Source: Tritrichomonas musculus (Eukaryota > Parabasalia > Tritrichomonadida > Tritrichomonadidae). From it: a stretch of DNA of 64,000 nucleotides. Below the pieces are notes generated by a model. The model was not told the DNA's origin. It ran no database searches and was given only the letters and a program-made list of their open reading frames with translations. Below, one piece after another: positions 26,501 through 33,861 of this stretch (position 1 is its first letter; every line of letters begins with the position of its first letter). The position numbers and the translations under genes were made by a program. The stretch is from assembly GCA_039105265.1 (NCBI GenBank), contig JAPFFF010000011.1, positions 4,216,001 through 4,280,000 on the forward strand, given 5' to 3'.

Positions 26501-29500
26501 TTTAAATTTACCTCTTCATGAGGATTAACATTTGCCCAAAATTGATAACCCGGAGTTAATTTTAAAATCGCATTTCTTGCCTTATAATTATCGCCAAATT
26601 CAGTTCTCCAATCTTCAGCACTTTTGAAATCATTTGGAAAATGTGGTTTCCATACTTCACGAATAGCTCTTTCTAAACTATCATTGAATTCCACAGAATT
26701 AATTTTTGATTGAATTTGATTACGTAAAGACTGTGTTAATTTAAGAATATCATCTGTTGGACGAGCAGTTGCAAAAATTCTTTCAGCAGTTAATTTTTCG
26801 TGATCTGGAGCAATCTCATTATATTCATTCAAAGCTAGATTGAAATTCCGATCTGTTTTAATTGATCGATAAAGTGGCTCTTTTCTTAGAAATTCTTTTT
26901 GTAATTTATCCAATGCTTTGAATATATTTGAATGATATTGAGCATGATCCCAAGTGGCAGGCATTGTGTTTGGAGGATACATTAATCTTATTTGTTGATA
27001 CATCATTTCACCTTGCAAATATGCATAAAATTTAGCTCCGTCTTCCTCAAATTTGTCTTCTTGAATATATGACCATTCACTTTGAGGGAAAATGTCTGGA
27101 TATGTATTTGATAAATATACTTTCAACTCATCAATTTTTATATTATCTTCTGGTGACATTTGACCAAAATTTGATCTCATTAACAAATTCAAATTTGAAC
27201 TCTCTCGATTGCTCTTATAAAAATTATCAAAATCGACTCTTGTTTGAAACTGACTCCAATTTTTTCCAAAACCAATATATCTCGTCTTTGCATCAATAAA
27301 TTTATCAACATCTTCAACTCTATCACAATGACCAACAATTTCTTTAATTAATGTTTCTTTTTCAACCGAGTTTCTTCCTTGACAATATTGATCAATTTTC
27401 AATCGAAAATTACTATCACTCAATATCGCATTTCTTTTTTGTTTCAATAATTCTAATTCTTCTCTCATTTTTTGATTTTGTTGGTTTTCAGGCTCATTTG
27501 TAATTTTCAGAAGATTCAAAGGATTATATTCAATTATTTCTAAACGAACTTCATATTCCTCAGCTAATTCAAATAAACGTGGAACTTCATGACCCGCATC
27601 TTGAAATGTTTTCATTCCTAAATAGATATTACTTATATTTTGAGAATTCCATTTTCTAAATAATTCTCCCATTTTCTTAAATTGAGGTAATAACGATTGT
27701 AATTTTGCTTCTAATTGTGAATAATTTCGGTTAACTTCAGGATAAGATCGGAATAACAATTCAATTACTTTTTCATTAATATACGAATTATCGAAATCTG
27801 GAAATGCTGATTGAAAACACTCAGTCAATTTATTATTAACATTTTGTATAAGATTTCCTGTTTCTCTATTTTTTTGTTGAATATGAGCTTTTATTACATT
27901 AATTTGTTGATCAATTGGGAGATTTGAATGTTCTCGAATCATATCATACCATTTTGCCTGTGTAAATTCTTGACCATATGCTTCTCGAAATGTATCCTCT
28001 AATTTATTTAATTCTAAACGTTCTTTCAGGGTTTTAACAATTTCTGTATTTCTTTCAATTTTTTCATTGATATTTGATAAAACTGTATCTTGATTGTAAG
28101 TTGTTGCCACTTTGTTCAATATATGTTGAAGAATTGATGCTGAATCAATTTCTTTATTTGTTATTTGATATTTTTGTACATAAGTTCTTTCCAAATTCTG
28201 AATTTTTGTTTGAATTAATTGTTCTTTTGTTTCCCAATTTCTTACCCATTCATTGAATTTTCTATCTCTCTCCTGAATATTTTCAATATCTAAAATCGGT
28301 TTCACCTCTGTATCACGAATTCCCTCAACAGTAAATGGTCGACCAGAATTTGATATTAAACGATGAATTTGATTTCCATAATGATTTATTTGTTGATCTT
28401 TTGCATTTGCTTCTCGGCTTTCCATATCATTTTTCAGTTCATTAAATAGATTTTCACCATTTTGAGGAGTTGATTGAACTTGATTAATAAAACTTTGTTT
28501 GACAGCGGTTAGATTCACTTTTTCAACACTTGATACAATTCCATGAATAAAATTAATATTTTCAATCTTTGTTCCAATTTCATTATTGAATCTCTGAATC
28601 CAATTTGTAACTGCTGAATTTCGCCTTTGCAGTAATTCTCTACCTAACTCAGATAAATAACTGTCTTTATTTTGACTTGATAGATATTCTGCATATTTTG
28701 TTCTTATTTCTTCGTCTGTTGATACAATACCATTATTATCATACAATTGTCGAATTCTTTGAGTTATTGCTTGTTCGTTATGATGATCTAAATAATCTTG
28801 TGAATCCTCTTTAATATTTTGTAACTCTTCACCTTTCTGTTCATTTCTCAAATTATCACCATTTACATAATTTTCAATTAATCTTGTTCTTTCTGAATTC
28901 ATATCATTTTGAGTTATCCTTTCAGCTCTTACTAGATTTTCAATTGTTATAGTTATTGTTTCCATTCGATTATTTTTAATTGTACTCCACCTTCTGAACT
29001 CATTTTGAATTTGCGATTTCACACCACCTTCTTTATTGAATTTATTTTCCATTTTATCTCTTCTGCTACGAGTATTTCGATCATTAAATTCATCATCATT
29101 TGTCCAATATTGATGAGCTAATTCTTGAATATATTTCTCTGAAAAATTGAATGCTCCCAAAACTCTTCGAATTTCTGCATAAGTTTTATTTCCATATTCT
29201 TGAAAATCATGATAGAATTCATTTTGAAATGTCTTTGTATCAATAAATTCTCTTAATGCATTTTTTGTTGGATATTCTTGATAAACCATTTGATTTATCC
29301 AACTATCTTTATCCGGTCCTAAGTTTTCATGTTGAGATCCTATCTCCCAAAGTTTTCCTAGTTTCCCTTTCAAATCATTCAATTGTCCATTCCATTCATT
29401 TCTCATCTGATTTACTGATCTTTCTGATTGCTCTGTAAAACCTCTTCCATTCAATTCATCTACTGATTCCTGATCTGTTATTTGATCATTTGTTCCTAAT

Positions 29501-31833
29501 GACCATTTTAAATAAGCTCTCATATATTCAATCATTATTATCCAATACATTTCTGGATAAGCTTTTGTTAATTGTGCGGTTATTTCACTTGGTTGTTTTA
29601 TTGAATTCATATTTATATTATGAAATTCTCTATCAATTATACTCATAAATTGATTTATTTCAATATTGTCTTTATTAAAAAATGGATTTTCATCTTGAAG
29701 AACCTGTAAATAACGTTGCCAAGTGTCTCTTTGTTCGATTCTTGTTTGAGCTAAAAATCTTTCCCATTGATTATCGTTATTTCCTCTTTCTTGATCCGTT
29801 GACCCTTGATTCAATTCTTGTTCAGGTAATTGTATTGGTTGAACCCCTTCTTCTAAAATTTCTTGATTTTCTGCTTCATTTTGAATTTCTTGTTCTTCAG
29901 CTTTTGCCTCATCTAACCAAATTTTTTCTCTTTTTTTTATTTTTTCAGCAATCCATTGTTTGTGCATCATGTTAATAATATCTGGGTTATTTGCATACAA
30001 TTCCTCCATTGATACTTGAGTTTCCCATAACTTGTCATTTGCAATCATAAATAACGTTTGATCCTGGTCAAGATTGGGTTCAGATGATAAAAATGTTTGT
30101 AACTCTTGTTTTATGTCTTTATCTAAATTTGAAAACATTTGTGGTAATAAATCTATCACTTTATCCAAACCTATTTCACCAGTATATGCTTTCATTAAAC
30201 ACAAATTATATGCAGTTTCACCAATTATTCGACGATAAGCTTGATTTTTATCATTTTTGTTGTAACTATTCATTATATTTTCTATTGCTTTTGACGAGTA
30301 TGGATATTGTCTAAATTGCTCAACACAATTTTTTATTCGGGTATCTTCTGGAGTTGTCGTATTATGAATGTAATCTTGGATAACATACCAAATATTCAAA
30401 TGTAATAAGGCAACATTTCTTTCGTCTGTACTTCCTTTCATTAAAGCTGCACCTCTTTCTGGATTGATTTCCGCAATTTCTTGAATTAACATGGTACAAA
30501 TTGTTGTGTATCTATCATCGATATCAACCCCTTTCTTGTCGACTATTTCTTCCAACATTTTCATTTGATCTTGTACGTTATCAGGTGATATCGGCGTGCT
30601 TTCTAATGTTAACTTTTCAATTAATAATTTCTCACAAAGATCTTTGATATCTTTTTGTCGTGCTATTGAATGAATCACTTTTTGTCTGAGTTGTGCCTTA
30701 AATGTCCATTGATCTTGTTCGTTATTCCAAAGTAATACTTTTTGCAAAATAAAGTTTCTCGTTTCATCCCATTTATCACCATAAACCAGGTCATTATAAT
30801 TGGTTACATTAAACTTTTCACAATCAGTTAATAAAATATTCAAATATTGTGAAAAGACTGAAGGATCAAACCAGTTTTTATTTTCAAAATGAATATATTT
30901 TATTAAAGCAACTGTGAATAAAGTTTGAACATTTTCATGATTTTTTTCCAAATTTTGTAAAACTGTTAGAATTCCTTTTAGATTATTCAATACATACATT
31001 GCACCGTCTTGTTCAGCTCCTGCTAAAGATATATAATCATCTGCTCGAATGTCCATTCTTTCTTTCGGAAGGAATCGGAATTGACGTTGTTCATTTGTTC
31101 CTTTATTTTCATATATTATTGTTCTTGATATTTTTGAATTTAACGCATCACAAACCTCAAAAATTGCGTCTGAATTCAATAAACTTATTAAAACCTGTTT
31201 ATTCAATTCGCCCCAAGATTGTTGAATAAATGCTTTGTAAAATCTCATATAAAGAGGATTGTAAGGTTTCCCACTAAATGAATAAATATAGAGATCCCCT
31301 AATTGAAAAGTTGCATCGAAAGCTTGATCTAACTTTCTTCCTGGGTCCATATGAAAAGCGTGTTGAACCAATTCATACAATTCTCTTGTTTCTTTATAAT
31401 TCAAACATATATCATAATCTGTTGGATCAACTGGCAAATAATGACTTCTATCAAATTTAATAAATAATTCCTCAAATTTAGCCGATTTTTTCTTTTTGAT
31501 ATCTTTTATCGAATTCATCAAATCTCCTCTTTTTTGTTGATATTCGGCATTTACATTATCTAATGTTAATCCAAGAGTATCACCAAGATGAAGTTCTTTT
31601 AAAGCTAACGTTTCTATCATTAAATGAGTATATAAAATTAATTCATTTGTTTCCTCTATTGTATTTGGATTTTCTGTAAAATATTGATGAATTGTTTGTA
31701 TATTTGGTTCATCAATTCCAACTTCCTGACAAATTCTAATTAAAAATTCAAATTCTTTCTTTGCATCTTGATCTTTAAAAGTAACCGAAATTCCTTGATA
31801 TTCATATGATATACTTAGAGTTTGATTTGTCAT
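20509..31833 (-). CDS. Giant helical-repeat Polinton protein, 3774 aa
   Basis: One uninterrupted ATG-started frame of 11.3 kb, about a third of the visible element. Residues ~1-3350 are almost entirely helical, polar and rich in Lys, Glu, Asn, Tyr and Trp. A degenerate unit of roughly 100-130 residues recurs: a Tyr/Asn-containing helix (LLNQYNDIKHS; DEYNRRFNTEK; DLYNDSHGLTG), then a short D(I/L)xxxY helix, then an Ala/Met-rich helix ending before a W-containing stretch. The last ~420 residues are low complexity: a Thr run (~3470), Pro-rich pieces and Lys-rich clusters resembling nuclear signals or nucleic-acid binding. No enzyme motif is visible. The standard Polinton gene set has no such protein. 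A tape-measure-like, tegument-like or internal scaffold role is conceivable, but purely inferential. Confidence 0.75.
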   Translation of the reverse strand: MTNQTLSISYEYQGISVTFKDQDAKKEFEFLIRICQEVGIDEPNIQTIHQYFTENPNTIEETNELILYTHLMIETLALKELHLGDTLGLTLDNVNAEYQQKRGDLMNSIKDIKKKKSAKFEELFIKFDRSHYLPVDPTDYDICLNYKETRELYELVQHAFHMDPGRKLDQAFDATFQLGDLYIYSFSGKPYNPLYMRFYKAFIQQSWGELNKQVLISLLNSDAIFEVCDALNSKISRTIIYENKGTNEQRQFRFLPKERMDIRADDYISLAGAEQDGAMYVLNNLKGILTVLQNLEKNHENVQTLFTVALIKYIHFENKNWFDPSVFSQYLNILLTDCEKFNVTNYNDLVYGDKWDETRNFILQKVLLWNNEQDQWTFKAQLRQKVIHSIARQKDIKDLCEKLLIEKLTLESTPISPDNVQDQMKMLEEIVDKKGVDIDDRYTTICTMLIQEIAEINPERGAALMKGSTDERNVALLHLNIWYVIQDYIHNTTTPEDTRIKNCVEQFRQYPYSSKAIENIMNSYNKNDKNQAYRRIIGETAYNLCLMKAYTGEIGLDKVIDLLPQMFSNLDKDIKQELQTFLSSEPNLDQDQTLFMIANDKLWETQVSMEELYANNPDIINMMHKQWIAEKIKKREKIWLDEAKAEEQEIQNEAENQEILEEGVQPIQLPEQELNQGSTDQERGNNDNQWERFLAQTRIEQRDTWQRYLQVLQDENPFFNKDNIEINQFMSIIDREFHNINMNSIKQPSEITAQLTKAYPEMYWIIMIEYMRAYLKWSLGTNDQITDQESVDELNGRGFTEQSERSVNQMRNEWNGQLNDLKGKLGKLWEIGSQHENLGPDKDSWINQMVYQEYPTKNALREFIDTKTFQNEFYHDFQEYGNKTYAEIRRVLGAFNFSEKYIQELAHQYWTNDDEFNDRNTRSRRDKMENKFNKEGGVKSQIQNEFRRWSTIKNNRMETITITIENLVRAERITQNDMNSERTRLIENYVNGDNLRNEQKGEELQNIKEDSQDYLDHHNEQAITQRIRQLYDNNGIVSTDEEIRTKYAEYLSSQNKDSYLSELGRELLQRRNSAVTNWIQRFNNEIGTKIENINFIHGIVSSVEKVNLTAVKQSFINQVQSTPQNGENLFNELKNDMESREANAKDQQINHYGNQIHRLISNSGRPFTVEGIRDTEVKPILDIENIQERDRKFNEWVRNWETKEQLIQTKIQNLERTYVQKYQITNKEIDSASILQHILNKVATTYNQDTVLSNINEKIERNTEIVKTLKERLELNKLEDTFREAYGQEFTQAKWYDMIREHSNLPIDQQINVIKAHIQQKNRETGNLIQNVNNKLTECFQSAFPDFDNSYINEKVIELLFRSYPEVNRNYSQLEAKLQSLLPQFKKMGELFRKWNSQNISNIYLGMKTFQDAGHEVPRLFELAEEYEVRLEIIEYNPLNLLKITNEPENQQNQKMREELELLKQKRNAILSDSNFRLKIDQYCQGRNSVEKETLIKEIVGHCDRVEDVDKFIDAKTRYIGFGKNWSQFQTRVDFDNFYKSNRESSNLNLLMRSNFGQMSPEDNIKIDELKVYLSNTYPDIFPQSEWSYIQEDKFEEDGAKFYAYLQGEMMYQQIRLMYPPNTMPATWDHAQYHSNIFKALDKLQKEFLRKEPLYRSIKTDRNFNLALNEYNEIAPDHEKLTAERIFATARPTDDILKLTQSLRNQIQSKINSVEFNDSLERAIREVWKPHFPNDFKSAEDWRTEFGDNYKARNAILKLTPGYQFWANVNPHEEVNLKNYIVRNGGTIESAYQALNNFYSQYYPIYSRQWVGNPTLLPYLTKYKNKFGGSEQSALYYLFGKFYGDLNRCLQFFAAYEGNQEIENMNGSQKYSDINSFLQTVVNQGDAVNQSTFLNNIQSSVTNFSNSKSNWESNTDFRNHVFYLEALKEENKTGLKYDFSWDEDKMYKNYLIPLAKKYYQQFVGKRYIPDSNTNNSNVSTEYNNIILAAEDYRKKNDDWENSNVKSTLERYQNEGRINSKKSYEDLKDEFEKPADAMKYLEIEKNKKTLLVALGRNEDEELPRGDVNFAPYHDIDEKDLTSRLNWLLNFVSKIEDENTASWNSPAFLKIHSDYRSNHSDDRSTQTINQCKIKYGLDYESAKIDLKYHYLLEKYREEFQEDYSIKETDPNNDQKLAHIHEIEKLLKNYKDYKVDNELQIKLNCYNAESGQDTLNHLWLVKKFKDNVQSAKIYLEYWTYVGKINAITSDNNDIKDVPISLAGITKLKEIFNNVSKDDTAFQSVSFQQLLNQYNDIKHSHYDATDIKRLYGSYINCTNAMKCVLLEHELETTYQLSKENFPKNFDGKWETYLKALENKKSEIDIKKNSILWDSEVRKWYDYAKENVDSTLPTIEQMMIDDKYNKDIVYYKILTKIWGKFTGKEYPNFETNYQVTNAKLANKINNYIKRYEKFRIDGDIQRLLVNQKQEVSIDDLFNRYIDSDNPDDDVLDARRYLQNEIWESEYKAFCEEVGLKPDTKMNTFKNEKERYKFFDLKMKETRDIKPKWEKLMPEVEHWNRYQEPKDQLHKWEEVHKKYDGNIDKVYEEIVFENRKKKFEEDFPDDTWSSNLSKKDQIEKFDEFFRIYNTYYYTLPNFKNTLDEYNRRFNTEKLSVQDIVTKYKTDSTGCLNMMNYKILKLKLQKLDKDFNEKDYGENSEDISKMQRELERYETNQNQLKTSTNINGLYNEYEDKYKDTAKKLEDIEKEQKYKVNNVLNFLKIMIKIKDLETKYKKVFNYEDRKSWGSTPSAQFEYLEKIEKRYQKEKEKLDSFRGIDKLVDLYNDSHGLTGDNVKSIDDIFAENEYHCYKTYQTLLLTKYNYLNPKAPKDDSYTGSPKKFCEELEKEISEIERVYDKFKGKDGWMKLSLDEREKIIQNYKDEDTGNYKIELQGELQKYKKIFNLDFPIDSTIKQWNKEGRDIKYLKNYLAYVNKYSENNEYHELINKYNSKNKDKPIPAEYFTPYDKMKYATLEPLRQRYETAFGMDITINQMMQYAKYLKTTYGVNWRVQDENLDFDFNIAKIANKANIVWREYENYLGHTKKNRVDFDTAIKSYKTQNGIGTLTIQDMKQFIKEVKDLSKKSKTDSKNKLIDSIDSINKNKDKDHQISTDMLEKLSVNSDNLDALQTIIEFIPDYENHFNKKVNPNDLNSFHEDPKNPNWIHVLEKIAFLPLIDDHNSIEKKNGKMSRDSVESVVKKYILNKDPTNPLKDSDVKIDHIRPAYEEYKKEVTKEKEEYFKTMLSEYHKHTDDSSETYQNLVQLYPNLDDLERYLKLNRYIFKTNKIYKQLKEHYKKEHTPLKYSDYQDKPVNNLEPTIIILQNLEKEAQKEWDEEKKKDDKEKEHKKKVELKLSDLNSMRRKVGLTEIGFERYKNMETDTALSDINNMMNEARQKESEKNSNNNTSVGIGGALRNNFIGTTMNKPAATTTPATTTTTTTTTTDTNTMPTINDGSEKKEESVWSKNYEGGITSLIQQSAKGISIRSLLMEQQKKNKLNGKTSIMSQFNENAPPKPVVPYSSNSNTNNLFSSKTTMTEEKETPIEKKPIVSPISEKPMTLTKIEPGKKINLLPTKVDQPEVVKTKNNMIQVLPRRGRKNLPLRFKAKEEMEQQQKAIEKVEEESEEVEIKPKKPTINTKAKSSKQFKKQKSERTKLLKKNSKAKKKKDDDDEVISEKSTIDKEDISKKKTKTKPLQRKVDAIVPKPTITPIPESIPKTIINSKNNNRRKTSNRSQTNSENI

Positions 31834-31879
31834 TTTTTAAACAAATAAATAATTCAAAAAAGTTTAGCTAGTAAATGGT

Positions 31880-32290
31880 TTATTCATTTGAATCTTCTGG
31901 TTCCTTCAAATTTAGTGGGTCAACGAAGCAATCTCGTAACCCATCAACAAATTGATTCAATACTTGTGCTTTTGATTCCAATTGGACTTTCTTTTTTTCT
32001 TCTTCTTTTTTCAAATCGTCCAATTTATCTCGATTTTCATCAATTTTTAGCTCATTTTCAACCATCATTTCCCATATCGGATCGGACTTTGGATTTTTAT
32101 CAATTTCATCATTTATATAGCCGTTTTCTTCGGTGAGCCTTCGATTTTCTGATTCCAGTCTTTCAATTGTTTTCATGTCGTCGTTTAATGAATCAGCTAA
32201 TTCCAATAACCTTGTTGTATCATAAATAAAGTTGCGTACTGTCTTTCTGAAAACCTTAAGACTTTGCTTATCTTGCTTCCTGCTGTACAT
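31880..32290 (-). CDS. Coiled-coil hypothetical Polinton protein, 136 aa
   Basis: An ATG-started leftward gene 46 bp before the giant gene's start. After a basic head (MYSRKQDKQSLKVFRKTVR) the protein is almost all heptad-rich helix (LADSLNDDMKTIERLESEN; NELKIDENRDKLDDLKKEE), with a short break at NPKSDP around residues 67-72, so it probably forms an antiparallel hairpin or a dimeric coil. The tail is acidic. It is the outermost leftward gene before the repeat-containing control region at 32.34-32.43 kb, from which a rightward gene also starts. The function is not recognised. Confidence 0.6.
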   Translation of the reverse strand: MYSRKQDKQSLKVFRKTVRNFIYDTTRLLELADSLNDDMKTIERLESENRRLTEENGYINDEIDKNPKSDPIWEMMVENELKIDENRDKLDDLKKEEEKKKVQLESKAQVLNQFVDGLRDCFVDPLNLKEPEDSNE

Positions 32291-32340
32291 GAAAAAAAGT
32301 GATGTGATGACCTAACGAGAAAAAATTAGATTTTTGGTAA

Positions 32341-32426
32341 ACGGTCTCCACCCCCAAAACTTAGAGGGCACCCCTGCAACAAAACGGTCTCCATCCCTGC
32401 AACACCTAGGGCACCCCATGAGGGAC
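32341..32426. repeat. Two 43-bp GC-rich tandem units in the divergent spacer
   Basis: Two imperfect 43-bp units begin ACGGTCTCCACCC (32341) and ACGGTCTCCATCC (32384). Each has AGGGCACCCC at the same offset (32365 and 32408). They lie between a leftward and a rightward gene and are strikingly GC-rich against the AT-rich surroundings. A shared bidirectional control region or part of the terminal-repeat zone is plausible. Confidence 0.8.
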
Positions 32427-32440
32427 CCAAATAAAAAAAT

Positions 32441-32971
32441 ATGATTTTTCGTGCTCACCTCATCACATCATTTTTACTTATGTTCGCCATCTCCGAGTGC
32501 AACGTAGAGCCTACAGAGAACTATCCAATAGAGAACCTATCAGATCTTATCGATAAACACCCAGAAGATTTAGATTTAAATGAAGATGACTATATGTACC
32601 AGAGTTTATGTAAAATTGTTACTGCACAAGATTCACCATTCAATATTGGCCCAAAGCAAGCATTTGTCAGAAATTATTATCGTGAACTTCACAAATGCAT
32701 AGAAATTCGACAAAAATTGTTTGAAACAACCCTTGATATAGTCAAATGTAAATTCAATTTCGATGAAAATCTTTTTACGAGCATTTCTACCAGATTCTTT
32801 CAATTTTTCCCAAATGCCACAATTGATTGGACCCTAATGGATCCTCAAAGAGGAATGAACCAATTTTTAGATTCATATGCAGAGCATTTATTTATTAGAA
32901 TAGGATTTTACACAAGATGGATATACTATCCAATTGAATGCCATGCAAACGATTGGAAAGAATGCCTTTAA
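32441..32971 (+). CDS. Secreted or surface-type hypothetical protein, 176 aa
   Basis: An ATG-started rightward gene just after the GC-rich tandem repeats. The N-terminus is a convincing signal peptide (MIFRAHLITSFLLMFAISEC, cleavage perhaps after residue 19-22). The mature part is acidic at first (ENLSDLIDKHPEDLDLNED), then helical, with five further Cys residues and one N-glycosylation-type site (NAT, ~residue 130). No C-terminal anchor is seen, so the product would be secreted or lumenal. It is the outermost gene on the right of the element if the border lies near 33.2 kb; it could alternatively be a captured host gene. No family is recognised. Confidence 0.6.
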   Translation: MIFRAHLITSFLLMFAISECNVEPTENYPIENLSDLIDKHPEDLDLNEDDYMYQSLCKIVTAQDSPFNIGPKQAFVRNYYRELHKCIEIRQKLFETTLDIVKCKFNFDENLFTSISTRFFQFFPNATIDWTLMDPQRGMNQFLDSYAEHLFIRIGFYTRWIYYPIECHANDWKECL

Positions 32972-32997
32972 GTAAACCACACAATTAACAACTTTTT

Positions 32998-33141
32998 CTA
33001 TATCTTTTTTGATGTTAACGATACGGGACCTCCTTCCTAGCAGAGCGTTGAGAGGAATCCTGAGAACAAGCCCAGTGGAAGATCATTAATGGGAGTGGGG
33101 GATCATACCTGACATAGCGGGGCTGGGGTCATGGATGGGAA
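32998..33141. other. GC-richer block near the inferred right end of the Polinton
   Basis: No gene is visible. The stretch is clearly GC-richer than everything to its right (for example CGGGACCTCCTTCCTAGCAG and TAGCGGGGCTGGGGTCATGG) and runs into a hairpin at 33.14 kb. It may be part of the terminal inverted repeat of the element; its partner would lie left of the window. Confidence 0.5.
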
Positions 33142-33188
33142 ATATTTGACGCGGTTTTTGAACGAAGTGCAAAAATCGTGGCAAATAT
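33142..33188. repeat. Imperfect 19-bp hairpin at the inferred Polinton edge
   Basis: The arms ATATTTGACGCGGTTTTTG and CAAAAATCGTGGCAAATAT pair at 16 of 19 positions around a 9-base loop (AACGAAGTG). The inner core TTTTTGAACGAAGTGCAAAA resembles the core of the perfect palindrome at 47.8 kb. It marks the step from GC-richer DNA to AT-rich host DNA. Confidence 0.7.
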
Positions 33189-33196
33189 ATAACTAC

Positions 33197-33861
33197 TCGT
33201 TTTATTTGTTATATTTTAATATTATTTTATTTAAATATTACTATTTTTATTTGATTCGTCAAAACTAGATTTTCTTTTATCTTTGAGAAGAATTTCGTAA
33301 ATCATTACACATGCAATATTTATCTATAATTTTTTTCATTTAAAAATAATTAATAATAGTATTTGAAGAAATAATAATTTTTATAATTGTTTTTATATAA
33401 TAAATATATTATAATTTTTATTATAACTTATTTTTATATCGAGATAAATATATTTTAATGATAAATAAAAACTTCATATTTAATCAAGTTAGGCATAAGA
33501 TATACGGATTAAATAAAATAAAATAAGTTTTCATACTTATTCTTCCAATAACAAGAAATAAATCTTTTTTTATACTGTTAAAATTGGTATTTTTTTAAAT
33601 ATAAAATACGTTATTTTTGGCTCCTCCACATCTAAAATTTACTGTAAAATTAATTAAAACTTTTTGTTGGCAATTTGGACAGTTGAAAAACGGACTAAAT
33701 TTAATTTTTTTAACGTATGGAACTCAACATTTTAAATTTTTTATCATTTTGAAAGGGCAGATAACAATGGTTTTCAATTAATTCTGAAAAACGAAAACTT
33801 TTTCCATTTATTTTATAAAATTAAGAAGATTTTAACGATTTCAAAACTAATTCATTTATAT
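33197..33861. other. Intergenic host DNA
   Basis: A 665-bp very AT-rich stretch with no gene-like frame, RNA gene or long repeat visible. Its right end carries the initiator-like start site of the DENND6-like gene. Confidence 0.6.
33852..33858 (+). promoter_or_regulatory. Initiator-like motif of the DENND6-like gene
   Basis: TCATTTA fits the trichomonad initiator consensus TCAY(T/A)Y(T/A), with the expected +1 A at 33854, 8 bp before the ATG. Trichomonad leaders are typically this short. The motif is frequent by chance in AT-rich DNA, so position is the main support. Confidence 0.5.

Larger units (their letters stand above)
1..33196. mobile_element. Polinton/Maverick element, left end beyond the window
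   Basis: This is a large self-synthesising DNA transposon of the Polinton/Maverick family, recognised by the combination of a protein-primed B-family polymerase, an A32-type packaging ATPase and capsid-type genes. The left terminus lies outside the window. The right terminus is inferred near 33.19 kb, where a GC-richer block and a hairpin give way to very AT-rich host DNA; the sequence there ends in ACT, compatible with AG...CT termini, but the opposite repeat cannot be checked. No retroviral-type integrase or adenain-like protease is visible, probably because both lie to the left. Most reading frames are long and open, so the copy looks young and largely whole, with perhaps one to three breaks. 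The family is well supported; the exact right border is not. Confidence 0.9.

Noticed and set aside
1-33196. Retroviral-type integrase and adenain-like protease genes of the Polinton
   Set aside because: Looked for in all frames; no zinc-binding/DDE or His-Asp-Cys protease pattern was found. They are probably left of the window.
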